A DNA stretch of 64,000 nucleotides from JAJPHW01 sp963771505 (GTDB taxonomy: Bacteria; Acidobacteriota; Terriglobia; Terriglobales; Acidobacteriaceae), in assembly GCA_963771505.1 (NCBI GenBank), contig CAVYTO010000002.1, positions 1 to 64,000 of the forward strand, written 5' to 3'. Below, one piece after another: positions 38,088 through 48,100 of this stretch; the first letter of the stretch is position 1, and the number at the start of each line of letters is the position of its first letter. Position numbers and translations under genes: made by a program. The notes beneath the pieces are model-generated. The model ran no database searches, was not told where the DNA came from, and worked only from the letters and a program-made list of their open reading frames with translations.

Positions 38088-38662
38088 TGAGATGTTATCT
38101 CCCGAAATCGGGCAAGATGTGCGGCGATCTCGCCCGCAATCTGGTCCACATCTTTTCCCAACGTATCTACGGTAAGCGTAGCAGCCTGATAGCTGGTTCG
38201 TCTCGCTTGGTAGAGATTACGGAAGTCATCGAAGCTGCGATGAAGCGGCCGTTGGGAATTCTGTGCGTTGCAGCGCCGGTAGAGTTCCTCGGCCGGAGCG
38301 TCGAGGAAGATCGAGATACTTGAACCCGATCTCGTTAGCTCGTGGTTGGATGGGGAAACAAATGCGCCACCGCCGAGTGCGACGATCCGCGGCCCCACGT
38401 GGGATTCCGCGACCAGAGCCCGCAGCGCAGACCGCTCGATCTCGCGAAAACTTTCTTCGCCGCGTTCGTTGAATAGTTCGGCGATGGACCTCTGATGCGT
38501 GGTCTCGATGCAATCGTCGAGATCGGAGAAGGCCCATCCCACACTTTCGCTCACGATGCGGCCTACGGTGCTCTTGCCGGCGCCCATAAATCCGACGAGG
38601 AAACAGGTAATGGTGGAACCTGTCGAGTTAACAGTCAACGACGGCGAGCGGGACGATCGCAT
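38084..38662 (-). CDS. aroK: Shikimate kinase
   Basis: 192 residues. P-loop GFMGAGKST (24-32), shikimate-binding DLDDCIE, the GGG substrate motif (ALGGGAF) and the lid arginine region (NSQRPL). It phosphorylates shikimate for aromatic amino-acid synthesis. About 18 residues of polar leader precede the fold, so a later start is possible. Confidence 0.92.
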   Translation of the reverse strand: MRSSRSPSLTVNSTGSTITCFLVGFMGAGKSTVGRIVSESVGWAFSDLDDCIETTHQRSIAELFNERGEESFREIERSALRALVAESHVGPRIVALGGGAFVSPSNHELTRSGSSISIFLDAPAEELYRRCNAQNSQRPLHRSFDDFRNLYQARRTSYQAATLTVDTLGKDVDQIAGEIAAHLARFREITSQ

Positions 38663-38685
38663 GGAGTAGCTGCGCGATCCAGAAA

Positions 38686-39549
38686 TTATTGGTTGTTGGA
38701 TGGGCGCTTCTTGAGGTGAATCTTACCACTGAAGGAACGAAGCTTCACGGAAGATGCAGCTTTGCCGATGGTGCCGGCGAAAGCGCTACCGGCTCGCGAC
38801 AGAAACGATGTGTGCTCGGGTGCCAGCAGGAAGTCGTTCTCGACCTGGCCATGAACGGAACGAGCGGTGACGTCAATGGAAGCCGCGCTCGGGGCGAATG
38901 CCTCGATGTCGCCGCTGTAGCTCATGAGGCGGTACTGGCCTCCGTCGCCAAAGTCGCCGTCATAATGAATTTTTCCGCCGTTGGAGTTGACTTCTACCAT
39001 GGAGCCGTTGACCGCGCTCAGCGTGACATCTCCATTCACCGAAGTAACTTCCACATGGCCGTTGCTGACGCGGCTGAGCGTGACCGGGCCGTCCATTGTC
39101 TTGATGTGCACGTGGGCGTTATTGATGTCCCGCACATCGACAGTCGCGGTTGCTCCTTCGACGGCGACATCGCCATTAATCCGCTCGACGTGGAGCGGGC
39201 CGGTGCTGGAGTGCAAGCTGACGCTCGCGTCTGAGGGAACCTGGACTTCGTAGTCGACGCGGCCGGAATCGGCATCCGAGCCGGGCAGCAAATGCGAGAG
39301 AAAGTCGACGCGATTGCCGGCATGACTCTGGTCAACTTCAACTTTGTCGGAATGAAGAAACGCGGTTACGACGACCTGATTGCCCGCTCCGGGCTTCACA
39401 GAAATAGGGCCGTACTGATTGGTTACGGTCACGCTGGCGCGCGGGCCGACTACAAAACGGAATTCTTTACGCAACTCTCCGGCGCCGAAAGCGACCCCGA
39501 CGAGGAGCGTTACAGCGGCAAGTTTCGCGGCCTGCTGACTGCTTTGCAT
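38686..39549 (-). CDS. DUF4097 putative adhesin-like protein
   Basis: 287 residues with a short signal peptide (AAVTLLVGVAFGAG). The body is a stack of beta-strand repeats such as GPLHVERINGDVAVEGATAT and GPVTLSRVSNGHVEVTSVNG, the DUF4097 beta-helix. Such genes often sit downstream of ECF sigma/anti-sigma pairs, as here (57 nt). Surface or periplasmic role inferred. Confidence 0.88.
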   Translation of the reverse strand: MQSSQQAAKLAAVTLLVGVAFGAGELRKEFRFVVGPRASVTVTNQYGPISVKPGAGNQVVVTAFLHSDKVEVDQSHAGNRVDFLSHLLPGSDADSGRVDYEVQVPSDASVSLHSSTGPLHVERINGDVAVEGATATVDVRDINNAHVHIKTMDGPVTLSRVSNGHVEVTSVNGDVTLSAVNGSMVEVNSNGGKIHYDGDFGDGGQYRLMSYSGDIEAFAPSAASIDVTARSVHGQVENDFLLAPEHTSFLSRAGSAFAGTIGKAASSVKLRSFSGKIHLKKRPSNNQ

Positions 39550-39606
39550 CTGACTGACTCCGTTGTGTAGGTGGCGACCCGGCAGGGATGCGCCGTCTAA
39601 AACATT

Positions 39607-40209
39607 TTATTGCAGAGAGTGGTCCAGCGCCATGGCGTAGACCATGGATCTTTGTTCGTAAGCTTGCATCAACGATTGCCGCGCATCCTCGTCGTTCGGG
39701 TCAAGCTTGAGGTTGTCCTGCGAGGTGCGAATGTAGGAGTTCACGTTTTGCAAATCCGACGCATAAGCGGCACGCAGGGCTGGAGTGCGCTCCGCAACTT
39801 CATCGAGGACCAAATCATCTTCGCTCTCAGGTTGATTCTGGCTGACCGCAACAGGAGCGGGGGTGCGATTGTGAACGACTACGCCGACCCCCAACACCAA
39901 AACCACCGATGCGAGAGCGGGGGCGAGCCAACCGAAACTCCAGCTGCGGGATCGTGACGGAACCAGCGCCGGGCCCGCCTTCGAATCGTGAATGATGCCT
40001 TCCTGGCGCAAGGCAATTTCGATCAAGTTCCACACTCGCGGGCTGGGCTCATAAAGGCCTTGCAACTGGCTTGCGGTGGCAGCGATTTCCTTGAGGTCCA
40101 ACCACAGCCCCGTGCAATCCATGCAGGAAGAGGTGTGTCGTTGCAACTCAGGCGTAAGATCGCCTTCCGTAACCTCGGGCAACAAATCTTGAAATTCAGC
40201 GCAATTCAT
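39607..40209 (-). CDS. Zinc-binding anti-sigma factor
   Basis: 200 residues. N-terminal zf-HC2/ZAS domain with H-x3-C-x2-C (HTSSCMDC) and an N-terminal Cys. One membrane helix (LAPALASVVLVLGVGVVV) at about 93-110 and a short extracytoplasmic tail. It should hold the adjacent ECF sigma factor at the membrane. 13 nt downstream of the sigma gene. Confidence 0.88.
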   Translation of the reverse strand: MNCAEFQDLLPEVTEGDLTPELQRHTSSCMDCTGLWLDLKEIAATASQLQGLYEPSPRVWNLIEIALRQEGIIHDSKAGPALVPSRSRSWSFGWLAPALASVVLVLGVGVVVHNRTPAPVAVSQNQPESEDDLVLDEVAERTPALRAAYASDLQNVNSYIRTSQDNLKLDPNDEDARQSLMQAYEQRSMVYAMALDHSLQ

Positions 40210-40222
40210 AATTTCCCCCGCG

Positions 40223-40927
40223 TCAGCCCCTGGGGTCTTTCGCGTGTTCCGGCTCCCGGTGTGTTTTCAAAAGCTCGCGGAGCTTCATGCGAGCCTTGTG
40301 CAATTGAGACTTGCTGTTCCCGATGGAGCAGCCGATCATGGACGCAATTTCGTTGTGTTCGTAGCCCTCTACATCGTGAAGCAGAAATATCGAACGGTAG
40401 CCGGGCGGCAGCGCGTCGATAGCCCTTTGCAGGTGCATCCGATCCACTGAGCCCGCCAGTCGCCGGTCGGTCGAACCGAATTCCTTCTTGGGAGTATCGT
40501 CTTCCCCTTCGAGAGTTTCTTCCAACGAGACTAATGGAAGATTCTTGCGCCGCAACTGCATCAGGACTACGTTGACCGCCATGCGATGCAGCCAGGTAGA
40601 AAATGCAGATTCTCCCCGAAACGTGGCGATCTTGCGAAAAAGCTGAAGAAACGCCTCTTGGGTGAGGTCCTCGGCTTGCGCCGTATTGGCGGTCATGCGC
40701 AGGCATAATGAATAGACCCGTCGTTTGTGCAGGTCATAAAGCGACTGAAATGCACCGGCGTCGCCTTGCTTGGCCCGCTCAATCGTTTCGGCTTCAGAAA
40801 CCTTTTCGTTTCCCGGTTGGCTGGCGTCCGGCAACGATCGTTTTCCGGCCGCACCTTGTCTGATGCCGCTCGCCTCCTTTTTCGTTGTACTGCGCGCGGT
40901 CACAAGATCAGCCTCCAGGATGGCCAA
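40223..40927 (-). CDS. ECF-type RNA polymerase sigma factor
   Basis: 234 residues. Region 2 (DLTQEAFLQLFRKIATFRGE with STWLHRMAVNVV) and region 4 helix-turn-helix (ALPPGYRSIFLLHDVEGYEH, then EIASMIGCSIGNSKSQLHKA) of the RpoE-like class. About 50 polar residues precede region 2. Coupled with the anti-sigma and DUF4097 genes; probably an envelope stress response. Confidence 0.93.
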   Translation of the reverse strand: MAILEADLVTARSTTKKEASGIRQGAAGKRSLPDASQPGNEKVSEAETIERAKQGDAGAFQSLYDLHKRRVYSLCLRMTANTAQAEDLTQEAFLQLFRKIATFRGESAFSTWLHRMAVNVVLMQLRRKNLPLVSLEETLEGEDDTPKKEFGSTDRRLAGSVDRMHLQRAIDALPPGYRSIFLLHDVEGYEHNEIASMIGCSIGNSKSQLHKARMKLRELLKTHREPEHAKDPRG

Positions 40928-40965
40928 ACGGCCAACCCCACTTGGTTAGATTACTATGCAGGGCT

Positions 40966-42300
40966 TCACGCTACCGCTGATTTGGCGGTAATGGTCTCTA
41001 ACCCATGACCGTGCGGCCCAGTTTCCCTTTGACGCAACATGAAGGCAAAGAACACGCCCAAGAAGCCGAGAATCGAGAAGATCCACATGCCGAGCCTATA
41101 TCCGTCGGGATTGGATGCACTTGCGCCGGCATGATCGTTGGCCCATCCAACCAGCAAATTGAAGCCAAAAAGGCCAATGTTTTGAATCATGGTCATCAGT
41201 CCGTAGGCCGTTCCCAGCTTCGCCGGGTCCACTATATAAGACACCGAAGGCCACATTACCGCCGGGATCAAAGAGAACGCGATGCCCATCATTCCCATCG
41301 CGATCAGCAGCAAAACCGGGAGGTCCCAGGTGCCGAAGTATGGAATAGGAATGACAATGTGTTGACCGGACGGCAGATAGCCCATCATCAGGTAGACCGG
41401 GATCAGTAGCAGCGAGCCCAGCATCATCAAGAGGGCTCGACGGCCAATTCGGTCAGCCAGCAATCCGAACATGGGCGTTGCAAACATCGCAAACAGGGTC
41501 AAGATGCTGGATAAAAATCCGCCGGTTTCACGCGAAGTATGATGAGCTTCCATAAAAAATTTCACGGCAAAGGTTTGGAAGGGAAAGATTGCCGAGTAAA
41601 ACGTGATGCAGAGCGCGACAATATACCAATAGCTCGTTCCGAACTTGAATAGGTCGGCAAAAACGACTTTGTCGGTGGATGCCGATTGGAGCGAATAGAC
41701 TTTCTCGGCATGGGCTTCGAGGATCCAGTAAATCACCGCACCGACGACGCATAACGATGAGAAGGCCAGCGCGATCACAAACGGCCAACGCCAATTCGCG
41801 TAGGCCGACCGTGCCCAAGTCGGGGAGTTGAGGGCGGCGAAGGTTCCCAGGCGGGAGATGGTCAAGTTGATGCCGAACGCAAAGCTTAGTTCTTTCCCCC
41901 GGAACCAACGGGCGAGGGACGCGGTGACCGCGACGATGAGCGACTCTGCGCCCATGCCAAAGATCAGGCGTCCGGTCGCCATGAGCCAGAGATGCCCGGA
42001 CAGCACGGTGACGGCGGGGCCGATCAGGCAGAGGATGCCAAACAGCATCAGCGATTTTCGCAAGCCGAAGCGGTCAATGAGAATTCCGCCGATCACGACG
42101 GTGAAAATGTTGGGAAAGCTGTAAATGGCCTGGAGAAATCCGATATTGGAATCGGAAAAGCCCAGTTGGACTTTGAGCACGTCAGCGAGGGGACTGAGCG
42201 CATCATAAACGTAATAGTTGCCAAACATGGCAACGCTTAGGAAAATGAGCACCATCCACCGATACAGACGGGGTGGATCGGAACGAGCGGCTTCGACCAT
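40966..42300 (-). CDS. Major facilitator superfamily transporter
   Basis: 444 residues, 12 hydrophobic segments. The MFS signature between helices 2 and 3 reads GGILIDRFGLRKSLM, and the symmetric one is GLLADRIGRRALL. ATG 42300 starts just before helix 1 (LYRWMVLIFLSVAMFGNY); the open frame to 42384 is not conserved-looking. The substrate cannot be told. Confidence 0.9.
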   Translation of the reverse strand: MVEAARSDPPRLYRWMVLIFLSVAMFGNYYVYDALSPLADVLKVQLGFSDSNIGFLQAIYSFPNIFTVVIGGILIDRFGLRKSLMLFGILCLIGPAVTVLSGHLWLMATGRLIFGMGAESLIVAVTASLARWFRGKELSFAFGINLTISRLGTFAALNSPTWARSAYANWRWPFVIALAFSSLCVVGAVIYWILEAHAEKVYSLQSASTDKVVFADLFKFGTSYWYIVALCITFYSAIFPFQTFAVKFFMEAHHTSRETGGFLSSILTLFAMFATPMFGLLADRIGRRALLMMLGSLLLIPVYLMMGYLPSGQHIVIPIPYFGTWDLPVLLLIAMGMMGIAFSLIPAVMWPSVSYIVDPAKLGTAYGLMTMIQNIGLFGFNLLVGWANDHAGASASNPDGYRLGMWIFSILGFLGVFFAFMLRQRETGPHGHGLETITAKSAVA

Positions 42301-42468
42301 CGATGACGCCTCCGAACAAAACTTGTGCAAACTGCGAAGTGAAGAACATAGCATGCGAACCCTGCGGGGCGCACATTTCGGCAATTGTCGATCGGAATGA
42401 AACCGAAGAATTCGACCTGAAGCGTGGGAATCAAAGAGTACATTTAACAGGACAACGAGAGGAGTTCC

Positions 42469-43152
42469 ATGCGTTCTCTAGCATCAGTCTTATTACTCAG
42501 TGCGGCATTGGCGGCGCAGAGCGGAACCACTACAACCGCTCCAAATGAAGCTGCGCAACTCTCGATTCCATCCGGGACGCACGTTCCCGTCGCCCTGAAG
42601 CACGCTATTTCTACAAAAGGCAGCCGGGAGGGCGATTCGGTCTATGCAGAGACTACGTTCCCCGTTGTCGGCCCGACCGGGCGGGTGCTGATTCCCGCTG
42701 GAACCTACGTGCAAGGGCGGATCAGCAGCATTAAGCGCGCGGGGCGGATCAAGGGCCGCGCCGAGGTGTTGATGCACTTCACCACTCTGATATATCCGAG
42801 CGGTTACACGGTGCTGCTGCCTGCATCGGTTGACAACGCTCCCGGCGTGGATAAGAGCGGTGTGAACGATCAAGAAGGGACGATTCGGGGCGATCGCCAA
42901 ACCGGAGAAAAAGTTGGAGCCGTCGCAACCAGCACTGGCACCGGCGCGATGATCGGTGGTTTGAGCAACGGCGGCAAGGGAGCACTCATCGGAGCCGGTG
43001 TCGGCGGGGCCGTAGGCTCGGCGATTGCGATGTTGACGCGAGGTAACGACATAAAAATGGATGCGGGCACGACCATTGAAATGGTGATCCAACGCGACGT
43101 GCCGATCGATGCCAGCCGCGTGCCGGAAAACACCGGCAGATCGAGCCGGTAG
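42469..43152 (+). CDS. Exported protein with VirB10/TrbI-like pattern
   Basis: 227 residues with a signal peptide (SLASVLLLSAALAAQSG). IPSGTHVPVALKHAIST and LIPAGTYVQGRISSIKRAGR follow the beta-barrel pattern of VirB10/TrbI C-termini. A Gly-rich hydrophobic stretch (GALIGAGVGGAVGSAIAM) may enter the membrane. A standalone protein with no type IV secretion neighbours. AGAGGAG ribosome site. Confidence 0.65.
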   Translation: MRSLASVLLLSAALAAQSGTTTTAPNEAAQLSIPSGTHVPVALKHAISTKGSREGDSVYAETTFPVVGPTGRVLIPAGTYVQGRISSIKRAGRIKGRAEVLMHFTTLIYPSGYTVLLPASVDNAPGVDKSGVNDQEGTIRGDRQTGEKVGAVATSTGTGAMIGGLSNGGKGALIGAGVGGAVGSAIAMLTRGNDIKMDAGTTIEMVIQRDVPIDASRVPENTGRSSR

Positions 43153-43159
43153 GATCCTT

Positions 43160-43885
43160 TTATTTTAATAAGAACATTGCGTTGACGTGCGCAGTCACGC
43201 TGACGGTTTGCGGGCTGAATTCTTCCGTCGGAGCGGATGCCGCGGAGGGCGCCATTTTGGCCATCGCCCCCGCCATCATCATGGGCTGGACCCTGGGTAT
43301 CTCAAACGTATCCACAGAAGCGTAGGAAAGATCGCCCAGCGTCCTTCCTGAACTGCGCGCGATTACGTTAGCCGATTCACGAGCGCGTCGATAAGCATCT
43401 TCCACAGCTTTCGATTTTGCAGCGTCTTCGTCATCTAGTGTGTAACTGAGTGTCTGATTTTCAGTGACGTCGAGATCGCCAAGCTGCTGGGTAATGGGCG
43501 CCACCTTCGAAAAATCCTTGATCTTCACGGAAACGCTGGTGTTCACGCGATAGGCAACCAGCTTGCGCTTTGCGGTTTTATAGTCGTAGACCGGTTGCAC
43601 TGCGAAGTATCCAATTTCCGCCGTCTTGGTTTCAATGCCGTTCGAACGCAGGATACCGCGAACCTGGTCCGCCGCCCGGGAGGCGCGGTCATAGGCCGCT
43701 TTCGAGGTATCCTCTTGCGCGGAAATGTTGAATTGTACGAGGGCGGTGTCGGGAGTAGCGTCGAATTTGCCATCGGCTCCGACAAACACGGTGTTAGGTT
43801 GCGCGGAGACGTTCGGATGATCTTGCGCAAGCGAAAGTAGCGCTGAAGTGAACAGAAGCAGGCCGAGCAAGGCGGTAGTTTTCAT
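43160..43885 (-). CDS. SIMPL domain (DUF541) periplasmic protein
   Basis: 241 residues with a signal peptide (LLGLLLFTSALLSLAQ). The SIMPL fold is marked by FDATPDTALVQFNISAQEDT and an Ala-rich helix (AYDRASRAADQVRGIL), and ends VSVTAHVNAMFLLK. Family members are envelope proteins sometimes tied to oxidative stress; mechanism unknown. Converges with the previous gene 7 nt away. Confidence 0.87.
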   Translation of the reverse strand: MKTTALLGLLLFTSALLSLAQDHPNVSAQPNTVFVGADGKFDATPDTALVQFNISAQEDTSKAAYDRASRAADQVRGILRSNGIETKTAEIGYFAVQPVYDYKTAKRKLVAYRVNTSVSVKIKDFSKVAPITQQLGDLDVTENQTLSYTLDDEDAAKSKAVEDAYRRARESANVIARSSGRTLGDLSYASVDTFEIPRVQPMMMAGAMAKMAPSAASAPTEEFSPQTVSVTAHVNAMFLLK

Positions 43886-43952
43886 ACGGCTCTCCGCTTG
43901 CGATTCTATACTCGCGCTCGAGAAAATTCTCTCCGCCGATTTTCACAATTAG

Positions 43953-45041
43953 CTACGACGTTTTTGCGGAGTAGGCGAAGCGGTAATTCTGGGCGTCGAT
44001 ATCGCGCCGCAGGTCCTGCCAGATCGTTTCCGGCATAGAGAGGAAAACGCGAACAACTTCGGGGTCGAATTGTTTCCCCGACCATTTCGCGATTTCCGCC
44101 CGAGCCGCAGAAAGAGTTTGGGCTGCGCGGTATGGACGGTTGGATGTGATTGCGTCCATGGTGTCGGCGATCGAGAATATGCGCGCCCCTAGCGGGATCT
44201 GTTCGCCCTTCAGGCCGCGGGGATATCCGGTGCCGTCAAAAAATTCCTGGTGCGCATAAACGATGTCACACGCCTCGCTGAGAAACGGGATCTTCTTGAG
44301 CATCTGATATCCGCGATAGCAGTGTTCTCGCATGATCACGGTTTCATCGGGCGTCAACGGGCCGGGCTTGCGTAAGATCGCATCCGGTATCGCCATTTTG
44401 CCGATATCGTGGAGAAAAGCGCCGCGCGCGATGATGCGAATATCTTCACCGGAAAGGCCCATCGCGCGGGCAATCGCAATCGTGAATGCGGTTACGCGTT
44501 TCGAATGGCCTTCGGTTTCGGCATCTTTCAAATCCAGCGCGTCACCCAGTGCTTCTAAGGTGATGTCATATGACCGTTCTAACGTGTTCATCGCCTGGTT
44601 CAACTGCGATGTGCGAGCTGTGACCAGAACTTCCAGATTGCTTTGATAGGCTCGATTTTCAAGTTTTAAGCGGCGGTTTTCTAAAGCTCGATGAACGGTG
44701 GTGAGCAACTGTTCGCGTTCAAATGGCTTGAGCAAGTAATCGTAAGCGCCGTCGCGAATGGACTTCAAGGCCACGGAAATGTCATGGACGGCCGTGACCA
44801 TCACGACCGGCATGTCCGGAAACTTCTCTTTGGTATTTTCGAGGAGACCGATGCCGTCCATGTCGGCCATCATGAGGTCGCTGAGCATCAGCGAGAACTC
44901 TTCGCCGGATTGGAGGATCGCCAGAGCCTCTCTGCCCGAGCACGCCTGCCGGGTTTCGAAATGGCCGGCAGCCAGCATGGCCGCGACAACTTCTCGAATT
45001 GGCTCTTCGTCATCTACTACAAGAATTCGTTCAGTTGCCAT
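43953..45041 (-). CDS. Response regulator with HD-GYP c-di-GMP phosphodiesterase domain
   Basis: 362 residues. Receiver domain with D10/D11, phosphoacceptor D55 (MLSDLMMAD) and K105. An HD-GYP domain follows: HDIGKMAIPD (211-220) and HQEFFDGTGYPRGLKGE. HD-GYP enzymes hydrolyse cyclic di-GMP. It is divergent from the hybrid kinase at 45183, so the two may form one signalling unit. Confidence 0.93.
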   Translation of the reverse strand: MATERILVVDDEEPIREVVAAMLAAGHFETRQACSGREALAILQSGEEFSLMLSDLMMADMDGIGLLENTKEKFPDMPVVMVTAVHDISVALKSIRDGAYDYLLKPFEREQLLTTVHRALENRRLKLENRAYQSNLEVLVTARTSQLNQAMNTLERSYDITLEALGDALDLKDAETEGHSKRVTAFTIAIARAMGLSGEDIRIIARGAFLHDIGKMAIPDAILRKPGPLTPDETVIMREHCYRGYQMLKKIPFLSEACDIVYAHQEFFDGTGYPRGLKGEQIPLGARIFSIADTMDAITSNRPYRAAQTLSAARAEIAKWSGKQFDPEVVRVFLSMPETIWQDLRRDIDAQNYRFAYSAKTS

Positions 45042-45182
45042 GTGATTTCTGTGTTCCGCATCGCCATTCTAACCCCATAAACCAGTTCCCAAAGTAACGA
45101 ACTTTGGAGGGAAAGCACATTGGTAACGTACCCCTGCGTGATATTTAAAGGAACGGGGGCCGGTGTGCCCTAGACGATTCTA

Positions 45183-48100
45183 ATGACAGCTCTGCTCGTG
45201 ACCGACGTGTATTCGCTGGTGGAATTCGCCCCGCGATGGACTTCGGAACAATCCGCGGGTCTACTCGTGCTCGCCGCGAGCTTGCTGGTTTTGCGCACCT
45301 TTCGCGAGCAATACCTGGTCGCCTGGATTTTAGGCTGGTTGGCCTACATTGTTTCGCAATGGACGGCGCGTTCCGCGCCGCTTTCTGCTTCAACCCCCGC
45401 GCTGGAAGCCGTTTCGCACGCTGGCTTTATTCTCGCGGTGGGTTTGTTTGCCACGTCGGTGCTGATTTACTCGAATCGCCGGTCACTACTGTTTCCCTTG
45501 GCGTTAGTTTCGGTTCCGCTTATTGGCTTTGCCCTCGCGCAGTCGCTCTTATGGCCCAATGTTGAGCTGGTGCGGCTGGGCTTTGAAATTTCGTACCGCT
45601 TAATCCTGCTGTCTGCGGCGTATTGTCTGGTGCGCTTTCGCTGGGCACGAGGCGAACTCGGAGTCTGGATATTCAGCTTTAATTTAGCGCTACTACATTT
45701 GCCGTGGGCGCCGCTTGACCCCTATTTCTCGCCCCGATGCACAATGCTCGCGGACGTGCTTTTTGGCGTCAGCATTTTGTTAGTTGTGTTTGACGACTCG
45801 CGGATGCGTACTCGCCGTTTGAATGTCGTGCAGGCATTGACCATGAGCACCACACGGGCGGAGCAACACGGTCCGATGATGCTTACCGCCCTGGAACAAT
45901 TGAAGTCCCTCATGCTGGCCGATGCAGCGTGGTTTCGCTTGATCGAAGATGGGCGAATGGTCATCTCGCAGCAAATCGGGCTATCCCGCGACTTCTTGCG
46001 TGAGCGGCACTCGGTCTCTCTGGATGATTTGTTCCAGACCACCCTTTCGAGCGAACGAGCTGTCGTCCTTACGGTTGAGGAAGTCGAAGAGCCTGTAAGG
46101 ACGTTTCTAAAGAACGAGGGCTTTCGACATTGCGTGCTCGTGCCTGTGCGTGGAAAGAAGTCGGCGATTGGGGTTCTGACCTTAGGTAGCTCCAAACGTC
46201 TAGCGTATGCTCCCGACGATTTGGAATTCCTCGCTACCAGCGCTCATCAACTTGGATTGGCGGTCGAAAACCTGCGACTGGTTGAGCAGATTCTTCGCTC
46301 ACACCGTCAGTGGAGTAGTACGTTCGATTCCATTCAGGATGTGGTCCTGCTGCACGATTCGAACTTTAAGGTGATGAAGGCAAACCATGCGCTGCTTGCC
46401 CGGTTGCAACTGGCCCCTGCGGATTTGATCGGCAACACCTGTGAGGATGCTTTGCCTCACGTGCAGGATTGGCGTGGATGCCCCTACTGCAGCAGTTCGC
46501 TTGACGGCTTTCACGAGGGTGCGGACCCGGCCTTCGGCGGCTATGCGATGGTTTCTACTTCCACCTACATTGAGCAGGGAAACAAACAGAAGGGAACTAT
46601 TCACGTCGTTCGAGATATCAGCGACCGCCGGGTGGCTGAAGAGAAATATCGGCTCCTGTTCGAACAGGTCCAGGAGGGAGTGTTTGTGGCCACCCCCGAA
46701 GGGCAGTTGTGCGAGTGCAACGAAGCGTTCGTTCAGTTGTTGGGCTATGCCAGTCGCCGGGAGCTGATGGAACTAAATATCGAAACCGATCTGTACGCTT
46801 CGCCAGATCAGCGCGAGGTGTTCCGCCGGCAGATGGAAGCGTACAGCTACGTGCGAAATTTTGAAGTCATGTTACGGCGTAAAGACGGCTCGCTGATTAC
46901 AGCGATTGAGAGCAGCTTTGCGACGCGCGATCATCGGGGAAAGATCGAAAGACATCAGGGCTTTCTGCTGGACATCACCGAAAAGAAAAGAGCGGAAGAC
47001 GAGATTCGAAGGCGTAATCGCGAACTGAATGCACTGAATGCCATGGCGGTCATCGCCACGCAGTCGTTTGATCTCGATGAGATTTTGAACCTCACGCTGC
47101 GGCAGGTCATCTCGTTGCTGAGCGCCGAGACGGGCTCGATTTATTTATGCGGCGATGAAGATACGAGCTTCCGTAGACGAGCTGTTTGGGGACAACGAAG
47201 TGCGGGAATGAAACGACTGGCAGAAGTGAAGTTTGCAGATGGCTTCGGCGATCTGGTCTCGCGCTCGCGTGCCGAGGTTCTCACCCAGGATTACTTGCCG
47301 CATTTGCCGGTTGACGTGGGAAGCTTTGTCGATGGGGACGGCATAGGCACCTGGATTTGGGTTTTGCTCTGGGGTAAAGACAAACCCATCGGCATCATGG
47401 GCATCGGAAGCGCCGAAGATCGAACATATTCGAGTAACGATGAGAATCTTCTGGTCGCGATCAGCCGGCAATTGGCGACCACAATCGAAAAAGTGCGACT
47501 CTACGAAGAAAGCTGCCGCGCCTACGACGATTTGCGCCGCACACAGGAACAACTGTTGCAAAGCGAAAAGATGTCAGCGGTTGGGCAGTTGATTTCGGGC
47601 GTGGCCCACGAGTTGAACAATCCCCTCACAGCCATACTTGGCTACGCCCAACTGCTTGAAAGTGAAGGACTCAACGACAAGGCCCTGGAATTCACGCGGA
47701 AGTTGTTCAAGCAGGCGCAGCGCACGCATCGGGTGGTGCAGAACCTGCTTTCCTTCGCGCGCCAGCGAAAGCCGATTAAGCAGGACGTGGACGTGAGCAA
47801 ATGCCTCGACGAAACTCTGGGGCTGCGCGACTACGACCTTAAGGTTCATAACGTCACGGTTGTTCGCGAAGTCGGAGAATCGATTCCAGCGGTGAAGGGC
47901 GATCCGCATCAGCTTGAACAAGTATTTTTGAACATCATCAACAACTCTGTCGACGCCATGCTCGAAACATCACGTGGAGGCCTTCTCACCGTGAAGGTCT
48001 GGGCGGATGATGGTCGCGTATGCATCGAGTTCAAAGATTCCGGCCCGGGGCTGAAGGAACCGAGCCGTATATTCGAACCCTTCTACACGACCAAGAGCGT